Shown: positions 9,498 to 19,296, counted from the stretch's first letter. The stretch: 56,859 nucleotides of DNA from JBAYIE01 sp041665785 (GCA_041665785.1 JBAYIE010000026.1:1-56859); one strand, 5' to 3'. Numbers and translations are program-made. Notes: a model not told the origin generated them from the letters alone.

Positions 9498-9573
9498 TGT
9501 CCGATGGTGTAACTGGCAACACGTCTGATTTTGGTTCAGAAGAGTCTAGGTTCGAGCCCTAGTCGGACAACCA
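9498..9573 (+). tRNA. tRNA-Gln (anticodon TTG), CCA encoded
   Basis: The cloverleaf folds fully. The acceptor stem is TGTCCGA (9498-9504) with TCGGACA (9563-9569), followed by discriminator A and an encoded CCA at 9571-9573. The anticodon stem is TCTGA/TCAGA with loop TTTTGGT, placing the anticodon TTG at 9531-9533. The T-loop TTCGAGC is canonical. It has its own promoter upstream and a terminator at 9582-9612. Confidence 0.95.
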
Positions 9574-9581
9574 ACCGAAGA

Positions 9582-9612
9582 ATGCCGGACTTTAATCAGG
9601 TTCGGCATTTTT
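9582..9612 (+). terminator. Intrinsic terminator after tRNA-Gln
   Basis: A 9-base stem (ATGCCGGAC with GTTCGGCAT, one G-T pair) encloses a 9-base loop and is followed by five T. It separates the tRNA from prs and argues that prs starts at the ATG at 9629, not at the TTG at 9611 inside the terminator. Confidence 0.75.
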
Positions 9613-9628
9613 GTCAAAACTAAAAAAC

Positions 9629-10588
9629 ATGTCACCACGCAATGAGGTAAAATTGTTCTCCGGCCGCAACTCGCAATACCTTGCAGAGCAAATTGCGCTG
9701 GCTTACGGCAAACCGTTGGGCGATGTAACGGTTTCGCAATTCAGCGACGGCGAAATCCAGCCCAGCATCAACGAATCGGTGCGCGGATGCGATGTGTTTT
9801 TTATTCAATCTACTTTTCCGAATGCAGATAACCTGCTGGAACTCTGCCTCATGATTGATGCGGCCAAGCGTGCTTCGGCACATTATATCACGGCAGTAAT
9901 TCCGTATTTCGGTATGGCCCGCCAGGATCGTAAAGATAAACCCCGTGTATCCATCGGATCCAAAGTAGTGGCAGATATTCTCAAAGCCGTAGGCGTAAGC
10001 CGGGTAATGACCATGGATCTTCATGCTCCGCAGATTCAGGGATTTTTCGAAATTCCGGTAGATCACCTCGATTCATCCATGGTTTTTATACCGTATATCC
10101 GCAAAATGAATGAGACCAACCTGATCATGGCCTCGCCGGATATGGGTTCTTCAAACCGTACCCGCACATTTGCCCGTGCATTGAACCTCGATATGGTGAT
10201 TTGCGATAAGGAACGCAAACGCGCCAACGAAATAGCTTCGATGACACTGATCGGAGATGTGTCCGGTAAAGATGTAATCCTGATTGATGATATCATTGAT
10301 ACCGGAAATACCCTGGCTAAATCGGCGCAAATGCTGAAAGAAAAAGGTGCTTTGAGCGTTCGCGCCATGTGTACCCATCCTGTTCTTTCGGGCAAAGCCT
10401 ACGAAACACTGGAAAATTCAGTGATCGACGAATTGGTAGTTTGCGATACCATTCCTTTAAAAGGGCATAGTAGCAAAATAAAAGTATTGAGTGTAGCCGA
10501 ACTGTTTGCCAGTGCAATCCGTAACGTTACCGAATTTGGTTCGATCAGTTCACTGTTTAATGTGAACGAGTCGAGCGGAAATAATTGA
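9629..10588 (+). CDS. prs: Ribose-phosphate pyrophosphokinase
   Basis: The 319-residue enzyme makes PRPP from ribose 5-phosphate and ATP in the cytoplasm, feeding purine, pyrimidine, His, Trp and NAD synthesis. Seen motifs are FSDGEIQPSI near the N-terminus, PYFGMARQDRK (the ATP-binding flexible loop region), MTMDLHAPQIQGFF, and the PRPP loop VILIDDIIDTGNTL. Length matches the family (about 310-320). The ATG at 9629 is chosen because the earlier TTG lies in the tRNA terminator. It is followed by rplY and then purM, a PRPP-consuming-pathway gene. Confidence 0.97.
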   Translation: MSPRNEVKLFSGRNSQYLAEQIALAYGKPLGDVTVSQFSDGEIQPSINESVRGCDVFFIQSTFPNADNLLELCLMIDAAKRASAHYITAVIPYFGMARQDRKDKPRVSIGSKVVADILKAVGVSRVMTMDLHAPQIQGFFEIPVDHLDSSMVFIPYIRKMNETNLIMASPDMGSSNRTRTFARALNLDMVICDKERKRANEIASMTLIGDVSGKDVILIDDIIDTGNTLAKSAQMLKEKGALSVRAMCTHPVLSGKAYETLENSVIDELVVCDTIPLKGHSSKIKVLSVAELFASAIRNVTEFGSISSLFNVNESSGNN

Positions 10589-10672
10589 TCTGCCTGAAAA
10601 TTAAATAAATGGTATTCCTACGCTGACTGGCAGATTCAGTGAAAGAATGCAACAAAAAAACAAATAACAACA

Positions 10673-11269
10673 ATGAAATCAATTGCCATGTTTGGTTACT
10701 TGCGGGAGGATCTTGGTAAATCAGCTACCAAGCAAATTCGTAACGAGGGTAAAGTGCCGTGTGTATTGTATGGTGGTAAAGAACACATTCATTTTTCCAT
10801 GTACACCCAGGATTTTAAAACACTGGTGTACACCCCTAACACGTACAAAGTGAAATTAGAACTCGACGGTAAAATCTACCGCGCAGTTTTAAAAGACATT
10901 CAGTATCACGCTGTAAACGATGCTATTTTGCACGCCGATTTTCTTGAAATCAGCGACGACAAAGCCATCGAATTAGCTGTACCGATTCAGATTGTCGGAA
11001 ACTCTGTTGGTGTACGTGCGGGTGGTAAGTTGGTGGTAAAATCGCACAAAGTGCGCATCAAAGCCTTGCCGCCTCAAATGCCCGATTCTATTGAAGTCAA
11101 TATCGATAACCTGGAGATTGGTAAGGCCATCAAGGTTGGAGAATTGAAAATGGATAATGTAGTATTTATGGATTCTCCGAACAATCCGGTGGTGATGGTA
11201 AAATCTACCCGCGCTGCTGTAGTTGACGAGAAAGCCGCCGCTGCTGCTCCTGCTGCTGCGAAAAAGTAA
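10673..11269 (+). CDS. rplY: 50S ribosomal protein L25/Ctc
   Basis: The 198-residue protein is the long (CTC, TL5-like) form of L25, which binds 5S rRNA. The N-terminal RNA-binding domain carries the GKSATKQIRNEGKVPCVLYGG motif. The C-terminal beta domain covers residues 95-180 (HADFLEISDDKAIELAVPIQIVG, then KALPPQMPDSIEVNIDNLEIG). The tail is Ala/Lys-rich (AAAAAPAAAKK). It lies 84 bases after prs, a common pairing in Bacteroidota, and ends in a strong terminator. Confidence 0.96.
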   Translation: MKSIAMFGYLREDLGKSATKQIRNEGKVPCVLYGGKEHIHFSMYTQDFKTLVYTPNTYKVKLELDGKIYRAVLKDIQYHAVNDAILHADFLEISDDKAIELAVPIQIVGNSVGVRAGGKLVVKSHKVRIKALPPQMPDSIEVNIDNLEIGKAIKVGELKMDNVVFMDSPNNPVVMVKSTRAAVVDEKAAAAAPAAAKK

Positions 11270-11319
11270 CAACCCTTTTATTCTCAAGCAATCCCTGAAC
11301 TGAAATACGTAAGGGTAAG

Positions 11320-11350
11320 CCCTGAAGTTGAAATACTTCAGGGTTTTTTT
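11320..11350 (+). terminator. Intrinsic terminator after rplY
   Basis: CCCTGAAG (11320-11327) pairs perfectly with CTTCAGGG (11336-11343) around an 8-base loop and is followed by seven T. It ends the prs-rplY transcript. Confidence 0.88.
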
Positions 11351-11400
11351 ATGCTCCTTGCAGTGAATTCAGTAATTTGCAACGCAATTAAACGCTCTGC

Positions 11401-12564
11401 ATGACTTCGGATAAATACATGAAACGCGGTGTTTCTTCTCAGAAGGAAGATGTGCACGCCGCCATACGCACCCTCGATAAAGGCATTTTTCCTAAGGCAT
11501 TTTGTAAAGTGGTCCCTGATTTTATGGGCAACGATCCGGCTTATTGCAACGTGATGCATGCGGATGGTGCCGGTACCAAATCGAGTCTCGCATACCTGTA
11601 CTGGAAAGAAACCGGCGACCTCAGTGTTTGGAAAGGCATTGCCCAGGATGCGATCGTGATGAACCTGAACGATCTGCTTTGTGCAGGAGTTTACGATCAT
11701 ATCATATTGTCGTCTACCATTGGTCGCAACAAAAATCGGATCCCTGGCGAAGTGATCTCAGCCATCATCGAAGGCACTGAAGAATTTCTGGCCATGTTGC
11801 GCAACCACGGTTTATCCATTTACTCCACCGGAGGCGAAACCGCCGATGTGGGTGATCTGGTGCGTACCATCATTGTCGACTCCACGGTTACTGCGCGTCT
11901 GCCCCGCAACCAAATTATTGATAACAGCCGTATACAACCGGGAGATGTGATTGTTGGATTTGCATCATTTGGACAAACAAATTACGAACAGCAATACAAT
12001 GCCGGAATGGGCAGCAACGGACTAACCATGGCCCGGCACGATACCTTGTCGTCGCATTATAAAACATTTACAGAAAGTTTTGATCCGCTTGTGCCGGATG
12101 AATTGGTGTATACCGGAAAGCTGAAACTGACCGATCAGGTGGAAGGACATCCATTGCCGGTAGGTAAAATGATCTTGTCGCCTACACGAAGTTTCTCACC
12201 GATGATGCAGGAAATTTTTGATGCGCATCGCGGACAATTGCATGGCATGGTGCATTGTACCGGTGGAGGACAAACCAAAGTATTGCATTTTGTGGATGGC
12301 CTGCGCATCATCAAAAACAATTTATTTGCAACTCCTCCTTTGTTCAGCATGATACAAAACCAATCCGCATCGGAATGGAAAGAAATGTACCAGGTATTTA
12401 ATATGGGCAACCTGCTCGAATTTTATACCGACGAAAAAACAGCGGAACAACTCATTGCGATTGCAGGCAAATACAATATCGAAGCACAAATTATTGGCAG
12501 GGTAGAAGCAGCGGATAAAAAGGAAGTGGTGATCCAATCAGTGCATGGCGAATTTCGCTATTGA
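11401..12564 (+). CDS. purM: Phosphoribosylformylglycinamidine cyclo-ligase (AIR synthase)
   Basis: The 387-residue protein is PurM, which closes FGAM to AIR with ATP in purine synthesis. Visible family features are MHADGAGTKSSLAYLYW (the D-G-A/V-G-T-K motif), the DAIVMNLNDLLCAGV segment, the STGGETADVGD loop, the GFASFGQ region and the VHCTGGGQTKV motif near the C-terminus. It is longer than the about 345 residues of E. coli PurM, as is usual in Bacteroidota. It stands after a terminator and has its own start 57 bases on. A TAATTTG sequence about 23 bases upstream could be a -7 element, weakly. Confidence 0.95.
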   Translation: MTSDKYMKRGVSSQKEDVHAAIRTLDKGIFPKAFCKVVPDFMGNDPAYCNVMHADGAGTKSSLAYLYWKETGDLSVWKGIAQDAIVMNLNDLLCAGVYDHIILSSTIGRNKNRIPGEVISAIIEGTEEFLAMLRNHGLSIYSTGGETADVGDLVRTIIVDSTVTARLPRNQIIDNSRIQPGDVIVGFASFGQTNYEQQYNAGMGSNGLTMARHDTLSSHYKTFTESFDPLVPDELVYTGKLKLTDQVEGHPLPVGKMILSPTRSFSPMMQEIFDAHRGQLHGMVHCTGGGQTKVLHFVDGLRIIKNNLFATPPLFSMIQNQSASEWKEMYQVFNMGNLLEFYTDEKTAEQLIAIAGKYNIEAQIIGRVEAADKKEVVIQSVHGEFRY

Positions 12565-12792
12565 GTAATAAAACACATTTAGAAGAACAAGTTTTATTTA
12601 ATCAGCCAAATCAACAAATTGGCCGTTGTAAACCAACTATCGCATAAGAAATACAACTCTTATGTTCCCGTATTTAAAAACAGATTTCAACCCTCATGGT
12701 TGTCCATTTGGTCTTTGATTCGCCCGATATATTATGCTACGTATCTCGATATTAGTTTGCAGTAATCTGGAAAATGCAGTATAGAATGCTAT
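12565..12792. other. Intergenic stretch between purM and the structured repeat
   Basis: No gene is visible here. Just after purM is a weak AT-rich inverted repeat (AATAAAAC at about 12567 with GTTTTATT at about 12590) that could act as a terminator. The rest is AT-rich without motifs I recognise. Confidence 0.4.
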
Positions 12793-12890
12793 CCCCGCGA
12801 AAGGGATAGAAGCGGAAATCCTCTGAAGTATTGTGTACCCACATACTTCAGAGATTGCAGCGAATAGCCCGACCCTGAAGTTAAGCGCAG
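12793..12890 (+). ncRNA. Structured repeat element, copy 1 (candidate Flavo-1-like RNA)
   Basis: The element reads GGGATAGAAGCGGAAATCC, then a hairpin whose arms are TCTGAAGTAT and ATACTTCAGA, then GATTGCAGCGAATAGCCCGACC, then TGAAG and TAAGCG. The same layout recurs at 36399-36475 with a different stem sequence. It resembles repeats frequent in Bacteroidota intergenic regions and may belong to the Flavo-1 RNA class described by comparative genomics; I cannot confirm that match. It sits between convergent purM and the histidine kinase. Strand is assigned by the orientation in which the two copies align. A second pairing is possible between CCCTGAAG (12873-12880) and CTTCAGGG (12930-12937). 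Confidence 0.55.
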
Positions 12891-12989
12891 GAAGAGTTTG
12901 TTAAATTAGGAATAAATACAACGCGCGTACTTCAGGGATTCGCCCAAATAAATAAATTAAGGATGCGATTTTTCTGATGAATAAGTACT

Positions 12990-15668
12990 TTAAGTAGTCG
13001 ACGGCTTAAAACAATACTTTGAGATTTTATCGTACAACTCATCGCGGTTAAATGGTTTGGTAAGAAAGTCGTTCATGCCTGTCTCAAGCACCTTGCGTTT
13101 GGTTTCCGGAAATGCATCAGCTGTTAAAGCGATGATCGGAATATCAGGATTTTTTACAATCGATTCTTTGGAACGGATGATGCGCGTTGCTTCATAACCG
13201 CTCATTTCGGGCATTTGCAGATCCATCAGAATTACATCGTAATCGGTATCGTGCAATAATTTTATCACTTCTTCTCCATTGTTGGCAATGGTTAATGCGC
13301 ATTTCCATTTGGCCAGAATTTGCTTGATCACAAACTGATTCATCACATTGTCTTCGGCGATCAGAATATTTAATCCCTTGAGCAATTCTTCTTTGTCTTC
13401 CTCGATCGGAACATGCGGTTTTTCTGCTGTGGCTACTTGTGCTATCATGTATGGTATTTCTACATAAAAGGTGGTTCCGGCATTTACGGTACTGTTCAGG
13501 TAAATCCGACCACCCTGAATATTTACCAGTTTGCGTGTAATGGCCAAACCTAGTCCGGTACCTCCGTATTTGCGCGTGGTATCGGTATAGGCCTGGGTAA
13601 AACTTTCGAAAATGGAATCCAGTTTTTGTTGTGGTATTCCAATTCCACTGTCGCGGATTTCAAACAACAATGTAACCCAGTCGTTCTCCTCTTTTATTTT
13701 ACGGATCAACACACTTACGGTACCTTTGTGAGTGAATTTGATGGCATTGCCGATCAGGTTGAATAAGATCTGATTCAGTCGGTAAGGATCACCTTTGATA
13801 TATTCAGGTAATTTGGAATCAATCTCTATTTTCAATTCGAGGTCCTTCTCTTTGGCTTTCAGATCAAATGATTTCTTCACTTCTTCCATCTTCTGGCGCA
13901 GGCTGAAGTCAATATGTTCCAGCGAAACTTTTCCTGCTTCTATTTTCGAGAAGTCGAGGATATCGTTTATTACCACCAGCAGATTGTCGGAAGAATATTT
14001 GATCGAGTGCAGGTATTCCCGCACTTCTTCATCCTGAATTTTTTCGAGCAGCAAATGCGTCATACCAATGATGGCGTTCATCGGAGTACGAATCTCGTGA
14101 CTCATATTGGAAAGAAATTCCCACTTTGCTGTAGCTTCAGCTCTGTCGTCATTTTTGGCTTCCAACAATTCGTCGGAAGCACGCTTGCTGTCGGTAATGT
14201 CTTTTGAAAAAACAGCCACACCAATGATTTCATCTCCTTCACCTTTGATCGGATTGAAACTTACATCTTTGTACTGCAAGCCTATTTTATAATCTTTAAA
14301 TTGTAAAGTCTGATTGAAAGGAATGCCACTCAGGCAGGTTTCAAGCGATTCTTTCAGATGATTATCCTTTGCTTCGTCGGACAACAATGCATACTGCCCG
14401 ACTTCAATACGGATGCCATAATGCGATTCCATGAATTGCCGATGCGCTTCATTAAAAGCCGTGTATTTTAATTGGGTATCTACAGCAAAAACTTCATCCT
14501 GGGTACTTTCCAGAATGGCAATATTGCGTGCATTGATTTGGTCGAAGGCATGTTGCATACGTTTGCGTTCCGTGATATCGCGTGAGTTAATTACAAACCC
14601 ATGGATAGAGGGTTCATGAAAAAGGTTATTGCCGATTACCTCCACATAGCGGTATCCGCCGTCGGCAGTAAGGAAACGGAATTCAACCGGTTCGGTTATT
14701 CCTGGGGTAACCAGGCCTTTTGCAAAAGCTTCCTGAGCGAGCGCCCGATCATCCGGATGCACAAACTCAAACACATTACGGCCTTCAATATTATCCGAAT
14801 AACCGAATTGGGTAAAGATGGAAAAGCTGTCGAAAATAACTTCCGCTTTTTCATTCAATACCGTTATCACATCCATGGAATTGTGCAACAGGTTACGGTA
14901 GCGTTCCTCACTTTTCTTCAAACCCTCTTCTGCCAATTTGCGTTCGGTGATATCGCGTGAGTTCACCACAATTCCTTCTATGCCGGGCTCTTGCAACAGG
15001 TTATTTCCTTTCGACTCTACATACACATAATGACCTTTGGCATGCAGGTAACGGAATTCGATAAAATCGGAAACGCCACCTTTTTCCATCCCCCGTTTTA
15101 TTTCTGCCATCACACGGGCGCGGTCATCCGGATGAATGAAATCAAAAATATTGCGACCAATCAATGATTTGGAATATCCAAACTGGTGGATGTAGGAATC
15201 GCTTTGATAGCTAATGGTTCCATCCGGTTTGATGATGGTGGTAATATCGGTCGAGAATTTTACAAGATTCCGGAACCGGGCTTCATTCAGGCGCAGCTGC
15301 GTTTGGATGGCATGCATTTCTGTAACATCACGGATCAAAACCATGATACGGTCCGTTGTGTTTTTTAACAGATGAAACCGGGCATGAAAGAATCGGTTAT
15401 CAAAGGGTGAGGCGTATTCAACAACCTGAAAAGTTTGTGTTTTTATCAGGGTATCAATAGCATGCATAAAAGGATCTGCCATTTCAGGTGGAAATAATTC
15501 ACTGAGTGGCTTATTCAGAAATTCTTCCCGGGGAATAAAAAACGTGCTGTAATCGGCTGCCCATCCATTCAGGATGACCCCGCTGTAATCCACTTCAAAT
15601 ACGATATCCTCTAGTGATTCGAGGATCGTATCAATCTTATCCGGCTTGTCCGAAATGGGTTTATTCAT
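12990..15668 (-). CDS. Hybrid sensor histidine kinase with four PAS-like modules and a receiver
   Basis: The 892-residue protein has PAS-like modules at about 10-120, 127-245, 252-370 and 380-495. The middle two are clearly a tandem duplication: both carry FxFxHPDDRA, GNNL and NSRDITERK. Then come the HisKA domain with phospho-acceptor His524 (NMSHEIRTPMNAIIG), the ATPase domain with N-box Asn641, DSGIGIP (673-679) and GGTGLGLAI (702-710), and a C-terminal receiver with Asp816 (LMDLQMPEMSG), acidic pocket AEDN (771-774) and Lys871. There is no transmembrane segment, so a cytoplasmic sensor is inferred. No response regulator or output gene is adjacent, so the phosphorelay partner and signal are unknown. 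Confidence 0.95.
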   Translation of the reverse strand: MNKPISDKPDKIDTILESLEDIVFEVDYSGVILNGWAADYSTFFIPREEFLNKPLSELFPPEMADPFMHAIDTLIKTQTFQVVEYASPFDNRFFHARFHLLKNTTDRIMVLIRDVTEMHAIQTQLRLNEARFRNLVKFSTDITTIIKPDGTISYQSDSYIHQFGYSKSLIGRNIFDFIHPDDRARVMAEIKRGMEKGGVSDFIEFRYLHAKGHYVYVESKGNNLLQEPGIEGIVVNSRDITERKLAEEGLKKSEERYRNLLHNSMDVITVLNEKAEVIFDSFSIFTQFGYSDNIEGRNVFEFVHPDDRALAQEAFAKGLVTPGITEPVEFRFLTADGGYRYVEVIGNNLFHEPSIHGFVINSRDITERKRMQHAFDQINARNIAILESTQDEVFAVDTQLKYTAFNEAHRQFMESHYGIRIEVGQYALLSDEAKDNHLKESLETCLSGIPFNQTLQFKDYKIGLQYKDVSFNPIKGEGDEIIGVAVFSKDITDSKRASDELLEAKNDDRAEATAKWEFLSNMSHEIRTPMNAIIGMTHLLLEKIQDEEVREYLHSIKYSSDNLLVVINDILDFSKIEAGKVSLEHIDFSLRQKMEEVKKSFDLKAKEKDLELKIEIDSKLPEYIKGDPYRLNQILFNLIGNAIKFTHKGTVSVLIRKIKEENDWVTLLFEIRDSGIGIPQQKLDSIFESFTQAYTDTTRKYGGTGLGLAITRKLVNIQGGRIYLNSTVNAGTTFYVEIPYMIAQVATAEKPHVPIEEDKEELLKGLNILIAEDNVMNQFVIKQILAKWKCALTIANNGEEVIKLLHDTDYDVILMDLQMPEMSGYEATRIIRSKESIVKNPDIPIIALTADAFPETKRKVLETGMNDFLTKPFNRDELYDKISKYCFKPSTT

Positions 15669-15701
15669 TAGTCGTTTCTACAAAACGAAATTAAGGAAAA
15701 A

Positions 15702-16361
15702 ATGGTAGATTTGGGCGTTAATCATTACAAAGTGCATCTTCATAAAGGAAAAAAGACTTTATACATAATCCGACATGGCGAAACCGACTTCAACCGGAAC
15801 AATATTGTACAGGGATCAGGGGTAGATACCCATCTCAACGATTTGGGTTTAACCCAGGCCCAGCAGTTCTTTCAGGCATTTCAGGATTTTCCGTTTCAGA
15901 AAGTTTATACCTCTGCCTTGAAGCGAAGCATTCAATCGGTTCAGGGATTTATTAACCTGGGTATTCCTCATGAAACATTTTCCGAGCTGAATGAGATTGG
16001 TTGGGGAGATTTTGAAGGCAAAGAGCAAACCGACGAACAGCGCGAACATTATTGGCATATTGTAAACCGCTGGAAAACAGGCGACGAACATGCAAAAATC
16101 CCAAACGGAGAAAGTCCTTTTGAATTGCAGGAAAGACAACGTAGGGTACTCGAACATATCCTGAATCAACCCGATGAGCATGTGGTTTTAATTTGTATGC
16201 ACGGCAGAGCTTTAAAGAGTTTTATTTGCCTGCTTTTAGGTCATCCTATCAGTAAAATGGAGGAATTTCCGCATACCAACCTGGGATTGTATGTGGTTGA
16301 AATTGAAGACGGAAAAGCCTCACTCGTCATACGCAACGATGCCACTCACCTTGAAAATTAG
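15702..16361 (+). CDS. Histidine phosphatase superfamily protein (phosphoglycerate mutase-like)
   Basis: The 219-residue protein carries the catalytic LYIIRHGETDFNRNN motif (phospho-His in RHG) near residue 20, the second Arg in YTSALKRSIQS, the acidic ELNEIGWGDFEGKE segment, and the late catalytic His in VLICMHGRALKSF. Members are phosphatases or mutases acting on small phosphorylated metabolites. The CobC/alpha-ribazole phosphatase or broad-specificity phosphatase type is plausible, but the substrate is not determined. The start is uncertain: a TAGATTTG (-7-like) box at 15706-15713 lies just inside the ATG at 15702, so a GTG at 15732, giving a start right before HLHKGKKTLYIIRHG, may be the true one. 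Confidence 0.85.
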   Translation: MVDLGVNHYKVHLHKGKKTLYIIRHGETDFNRNNIVQGSGVDTHLNDLGLTQAQQFFQAFQDFPFQKVYTSALKRSIQSVQGFINLGIPHETFSELNEIGWGDFEGKEQTDEQREHYWHIVNRWKTGDEHAKIPNGESPFELQERQRRVLEHILNQPDEHVVLICMHGRALKSFICLLLGHPISKMEEFPHTNLGLYVVEIEDGKASLVIRNDATHLEN

Positions 16362-16495
16362 TGCAATCAATCATCCGTTTTTCACTACTGGTGCGTATCC
16401 ATTTAACTTTTGCAACAACTTGTAAAAACCTTTTCTTTGGAAAGGTTTGGTTAATTGTAGGATAATTTATTCCTTGCCTTACCCCCGAATGGCTC

Positions 16496-17917
16496 ATGGT
16501 ATTTAGCAGCATTACGTTTTTAGTTATTTTTCTTCCCTTGTTTTTGCTGGTGTATACGGCATGTCCAAAAGCATACAGAAGCTGGGTGATGCTTATTTTC
16601 AGTGCTGTATTTTATGCCTGGGGTGCACCCCGTTTTGTATTTGTATTGTTTGGAACAACGTTGCTTGATTTTTATCTCGTTAACTGGATAGACCGTTTGC
16701 AGGTTAATTGGAAAAGAAGGTTGTGCCTCGTTGTTTCCTTATCGCTCAACCTGGGATTGTTGTTTTATTTTAAATATTACAATTTCTTCCTCGAAAATGT
16801 AAACCAGGTATTATCGTTCGGTGGTAGTGATACCTTTAATTATGTTGAAGTAATTCTACCTGTTGGAATTTCATTCTATACGTTTGAAACTATCACATAT
16901 GTGGTGGATGTGTATCGCAGGGTACATAAACCGCTGGCCAATTTCTGGGATTATCAGCGCTATATCATTCTCTTTCCAAAATTGATTGCGGGTCCTATTG
17001 TACGCTTTCATACCATAGCCGATCAGTTGATGGTGCGTACAGAAACCGTTGACGATTTTTTTGCAGGCTTCATTCGTTTTTGCGTTGGTTTGGGTAAAAA
17101 GGTTTTGCTCGCTAATGTGATGGGACAACAAGCCGATGCCATCATGGATCTGCCACCTGATCAGATCACCACCCTGCAATCCTGGATCGGCATTCTGGCG
17201 TATACATTTCAGATTTACTTCGACTTTTCCGGTTACTCCGACATGGCGCTGGGGCTCGGTCGCATCATGGGTTTCAGGTTTCCTGAGAATTTCGATAATC
17301 CTTATACATCCACCAGCATTACTGAATTTTGGCGCAAATGGCATATCTCGCTCGGTCAGTGGATGAAGAACTATTTATACATTCCGCTCGGAGGAAACAG
17401 GGCTAATTCTCAGATCCGCGTTTTATTCAATTTGTGGTTTGTATTTCTTGTTTCGGGGTTGTGGCACGGGGCTTCCTGGAATTTCGTGATCTGGGGAGTA
17501 TACCATGGATTGTTTTTGATTCTCGACCGTCTTTTTCTGATTAAGGTACTCGATCGTTTAGGCAAACAGCTGTCGGCCATTGTAACATTTCTGGTGGTAG
17601 TAGTGGGCTGGGTTTTCTTTCGCATCGAAACCACTTCCGATGCATTTGCCTATTTGCATACCATGTTTGTACCGGAAGTGCTTAGCGGAGTGCTCCCGGA
17701 TTCGTTGCGCTTCTGGACCATTTTTATTTTAGCTGTAGGAATTTCCTTTTCGGGATTATTTAAGATCGGGCAAAAAGCAGAACGGTATATTTATGCGTAT
17801 GGAGAAGTACAACACCAGGTAACAGTTCGTTTGGCATTTGCCTTGTTGTTATATGTTCTTTGTTTGTCATCCATCACTACAGCCAATTTCAATCCATTTA
17901 TTTATTTCAGGTTCTGA
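16496..17917 (+). CDS. MBOAT-family O-acyltransferase (AlgI-like)
   Basis: The 473-residue membrane protein has about ten transmembrane segments and MBOAT hallmarks: the VFSSITFLVIFLPLFLLVY start, PVGISFYTFETITYVVDVYRR, FPKLIAGPIVRF, the catalytic-region FWRKWHISLGQWMKNYLYIPLGGNR, and the putative catalytic His in SGLWHGASWNFVIWG. This is the AlgI type, which passes acetyl groups across the inner membrane for O-acetylation of an extracellular polysaccharide. Its stop overlaps the start of the SGNH gene by one base (TGATG), so the two form a coupled pair, as with algI and algJ/algX. The target polysaccharide is not identifiable here. Confidence 0.93.
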   Translation: MVFSSITFLVIFLPLFLLVYTACPKAYRSWVMLIFSAVFYAWGAPRFVFVLFGTTLLDFYLVNWIDRLQVNWKRRLCLVVSLSLNLGLLFYFKYYNFFLENVNQVLSFGGSDTFNYVEVILPVGISFYTFETITYVVDVYRRVHKPLANFWDYQRYIILFPKLIAGPIVRFHTIADQLMVRTETVDDFFAGFIRFCVGLGKKVLLANVMGQQADAIMDLPPDQITTLQSWIGILAYTFQIYFDFSGYSDMALGLGRIMGFRFPENFDNPYTSTSITEFWRKWHISLGQWMKNYLYIPLGGNRANSQIRVLFNLWFVFLVSGLWHGASWNFVIWGVYHGLFLILDRLFLIKVLDRLGKQLSAIVTFLVVVVGWVFFRIETTSDAFAYLHTMFVPEVLSGVLPDSLRFWTIFILAVGISFSGLFKIGQKAERYIYAYGEVQHQVTVRLAFALLLYVLCLSSITTANFNPFIYFRF

Positions 17918-19296
17918 TGCAGGAGTGGAAACATAAAACAAAGTTGAGGGTGAGAATTGCACTGCTGGTGATTCTGTTCTTCCCCATGCCTCAACAGTTT
18001 TTCCGCATTGTGAAAATAAAACCGCTCAGGGGTGCTATAGAAAACCGTGAGGCCTCTAAGCTCACATTTGAATCATGGTTTGATGAGTCTTTCCAGATTG
18101 ATTGGGAAGCTTTCATGAATCAACATTTTGGATTCAGAGAGGTTTGCGTTAGAATTCATAATCAGATCGATTATTCCTTATTCAACCGGATCAATGCGCG
18201 CTCAGCCATCTTCGGGAAAGAAAATTACCTCTACGAAGAAAATTATATCAAAGCCTATCTGGGAACCGATTATGTAGGCAATAAAAAAATACAGGAAGAC
18301 ATGTACCGTTTGTTACGGGTGCGCGATACGTTGATGAAACAGGGAAAAAACATCATGGTCGTCTTTGCGCCGGGTAAAGGCTCTTTCTTTCCCGAATACA
18401 TTCCCGATTCGTTTACAAAACAAAAGAAAACGCAGACCAATTACGCTGAATATGCAAAGGCACTGAAGCAGGCAGGAATAGATTTTCTCGACATCAATCA
18501 ATGGTTCATTCAAATGAAACCAAACAGTCCATATCCCTTGTACGGAAAATGTGGTGTGCACTGGAGCCTTTACGGTGAAGCACTGGCAGCCGATACCATG
18601 ATAGCTTTTATGAACAAGACTTACGGATACCATTTGCCCGACCTGATTATAGATACGGTAAAATGGGAAGATAAAAACCGGGGAGGCGATTACGATATGG
18701 GAGATGGATTGAACATGATCTTTCATCTGAATACCTATCCCATGGGATATCCGGAATTTCATTTCAAAAGGGATACATTTACTGATTCGCCTAAAGTAAT
18801 GGTGATGGCCGATAGTTATTATTGGGGCATGTACAATTTTGGGATGACGGATCAGGTATTTGGAAACGGTCAGTTTTGGTATTACAACAACGAAATTTAT
18901 TCCAAAGCATGGGATAAACCTTTACGTTTGTTCGATGCAGAAATACTGGATGAATTAAACAAGCATGAACTCATCGTAATCCTTCAAACCGATGCAGGGC
19001 TTCACCGAATGAGTTACGGGTTGATTGAAAATTTATACGATGCTTATTTTACAACTGATCCGACTAAATCTTCTGTGAAAAAAATTCGGGTGGCGTATAT
19101 CCGTAAACGTTTATCGGAGAGTCCGAAATGGATTACAAAATTAACGCAGCAAGCTGCACGGGAGCATATTACCCTGGAAGAAAAAATCAAAGCGTTTGCC
19201 GAATTCCTGGTATGGCGCGAACGCAACGGAGATCCGGTTCCGGCCGATTATATGGAAGGAGTTTTACAGATGAAGAAGAATTATGTTGAGCGGTAA
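17917..19296 (+). CDS. AlgX/AlgJ-like SGNH acetyltransferase partner of MBOAT
   Basis: The 459-residue protein starts at the ATG overlapping the MBOAT stop. A short basic N-terminus and one hydrophobic segment (residues 9-25, RIALLVILFFPMPQQFF) suggest a membrane anchor with a periplasmic domain. That domain carries AlgX/AlgJ-like features: the DWEAFMNQHFGFRE segment, VVFAPGKGSFFPEYIPD, a GVHWSLYG motif with the catalytic His, and a nucleophile block MVMADSYYWGMYN (Ser in ADS). By family it takes acetyl groups from the MBOAT partner and transfers them to sugar hydroxyls. The canonical Asp two residues before the His is not obvious (CGVHWS), so the full triad is uncertain. Confidence 0.82.
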   Translation: MQEWKHKTKLRVRIALLVILFFPMPQQFFRIVKIKPLRGAIENREASKLTFESWFDESFQIDWEAFMNQHFGFREVCVRIHNQIDYSLFNRINARSAIFGKENYLYEENYIKAYLGTDYVGNKKIQEDMYRLLRVRDTLMKQGKNIMVVFAPGKGSFFPEYIPDSFTKQKKTQTNYAEYAKALKQAGIDFLDINQWFIQMKPNSPYPLYGKCGVHWSLYGEALAADTMIAFMNKTYGYHLPDLIIDTVKWEDKNRGGDYDMGDGLNMIFHLNTYPMGYPEFHFKRDTFTDSPKVMVMADSYYWGMYNFGMTDQVFGNGQFWYYNNEIYSKAWDKPLRLFDAEILDELNKHELIVILQTDAGLHRMSYGLIENLYDAYFTTDPTKSSVKKIRVAYIRKRLSESPKWITKLTQQAAREHITLEEKIKAFAEFLVWRERNGDPVPADYMEGVLQMKKNYVER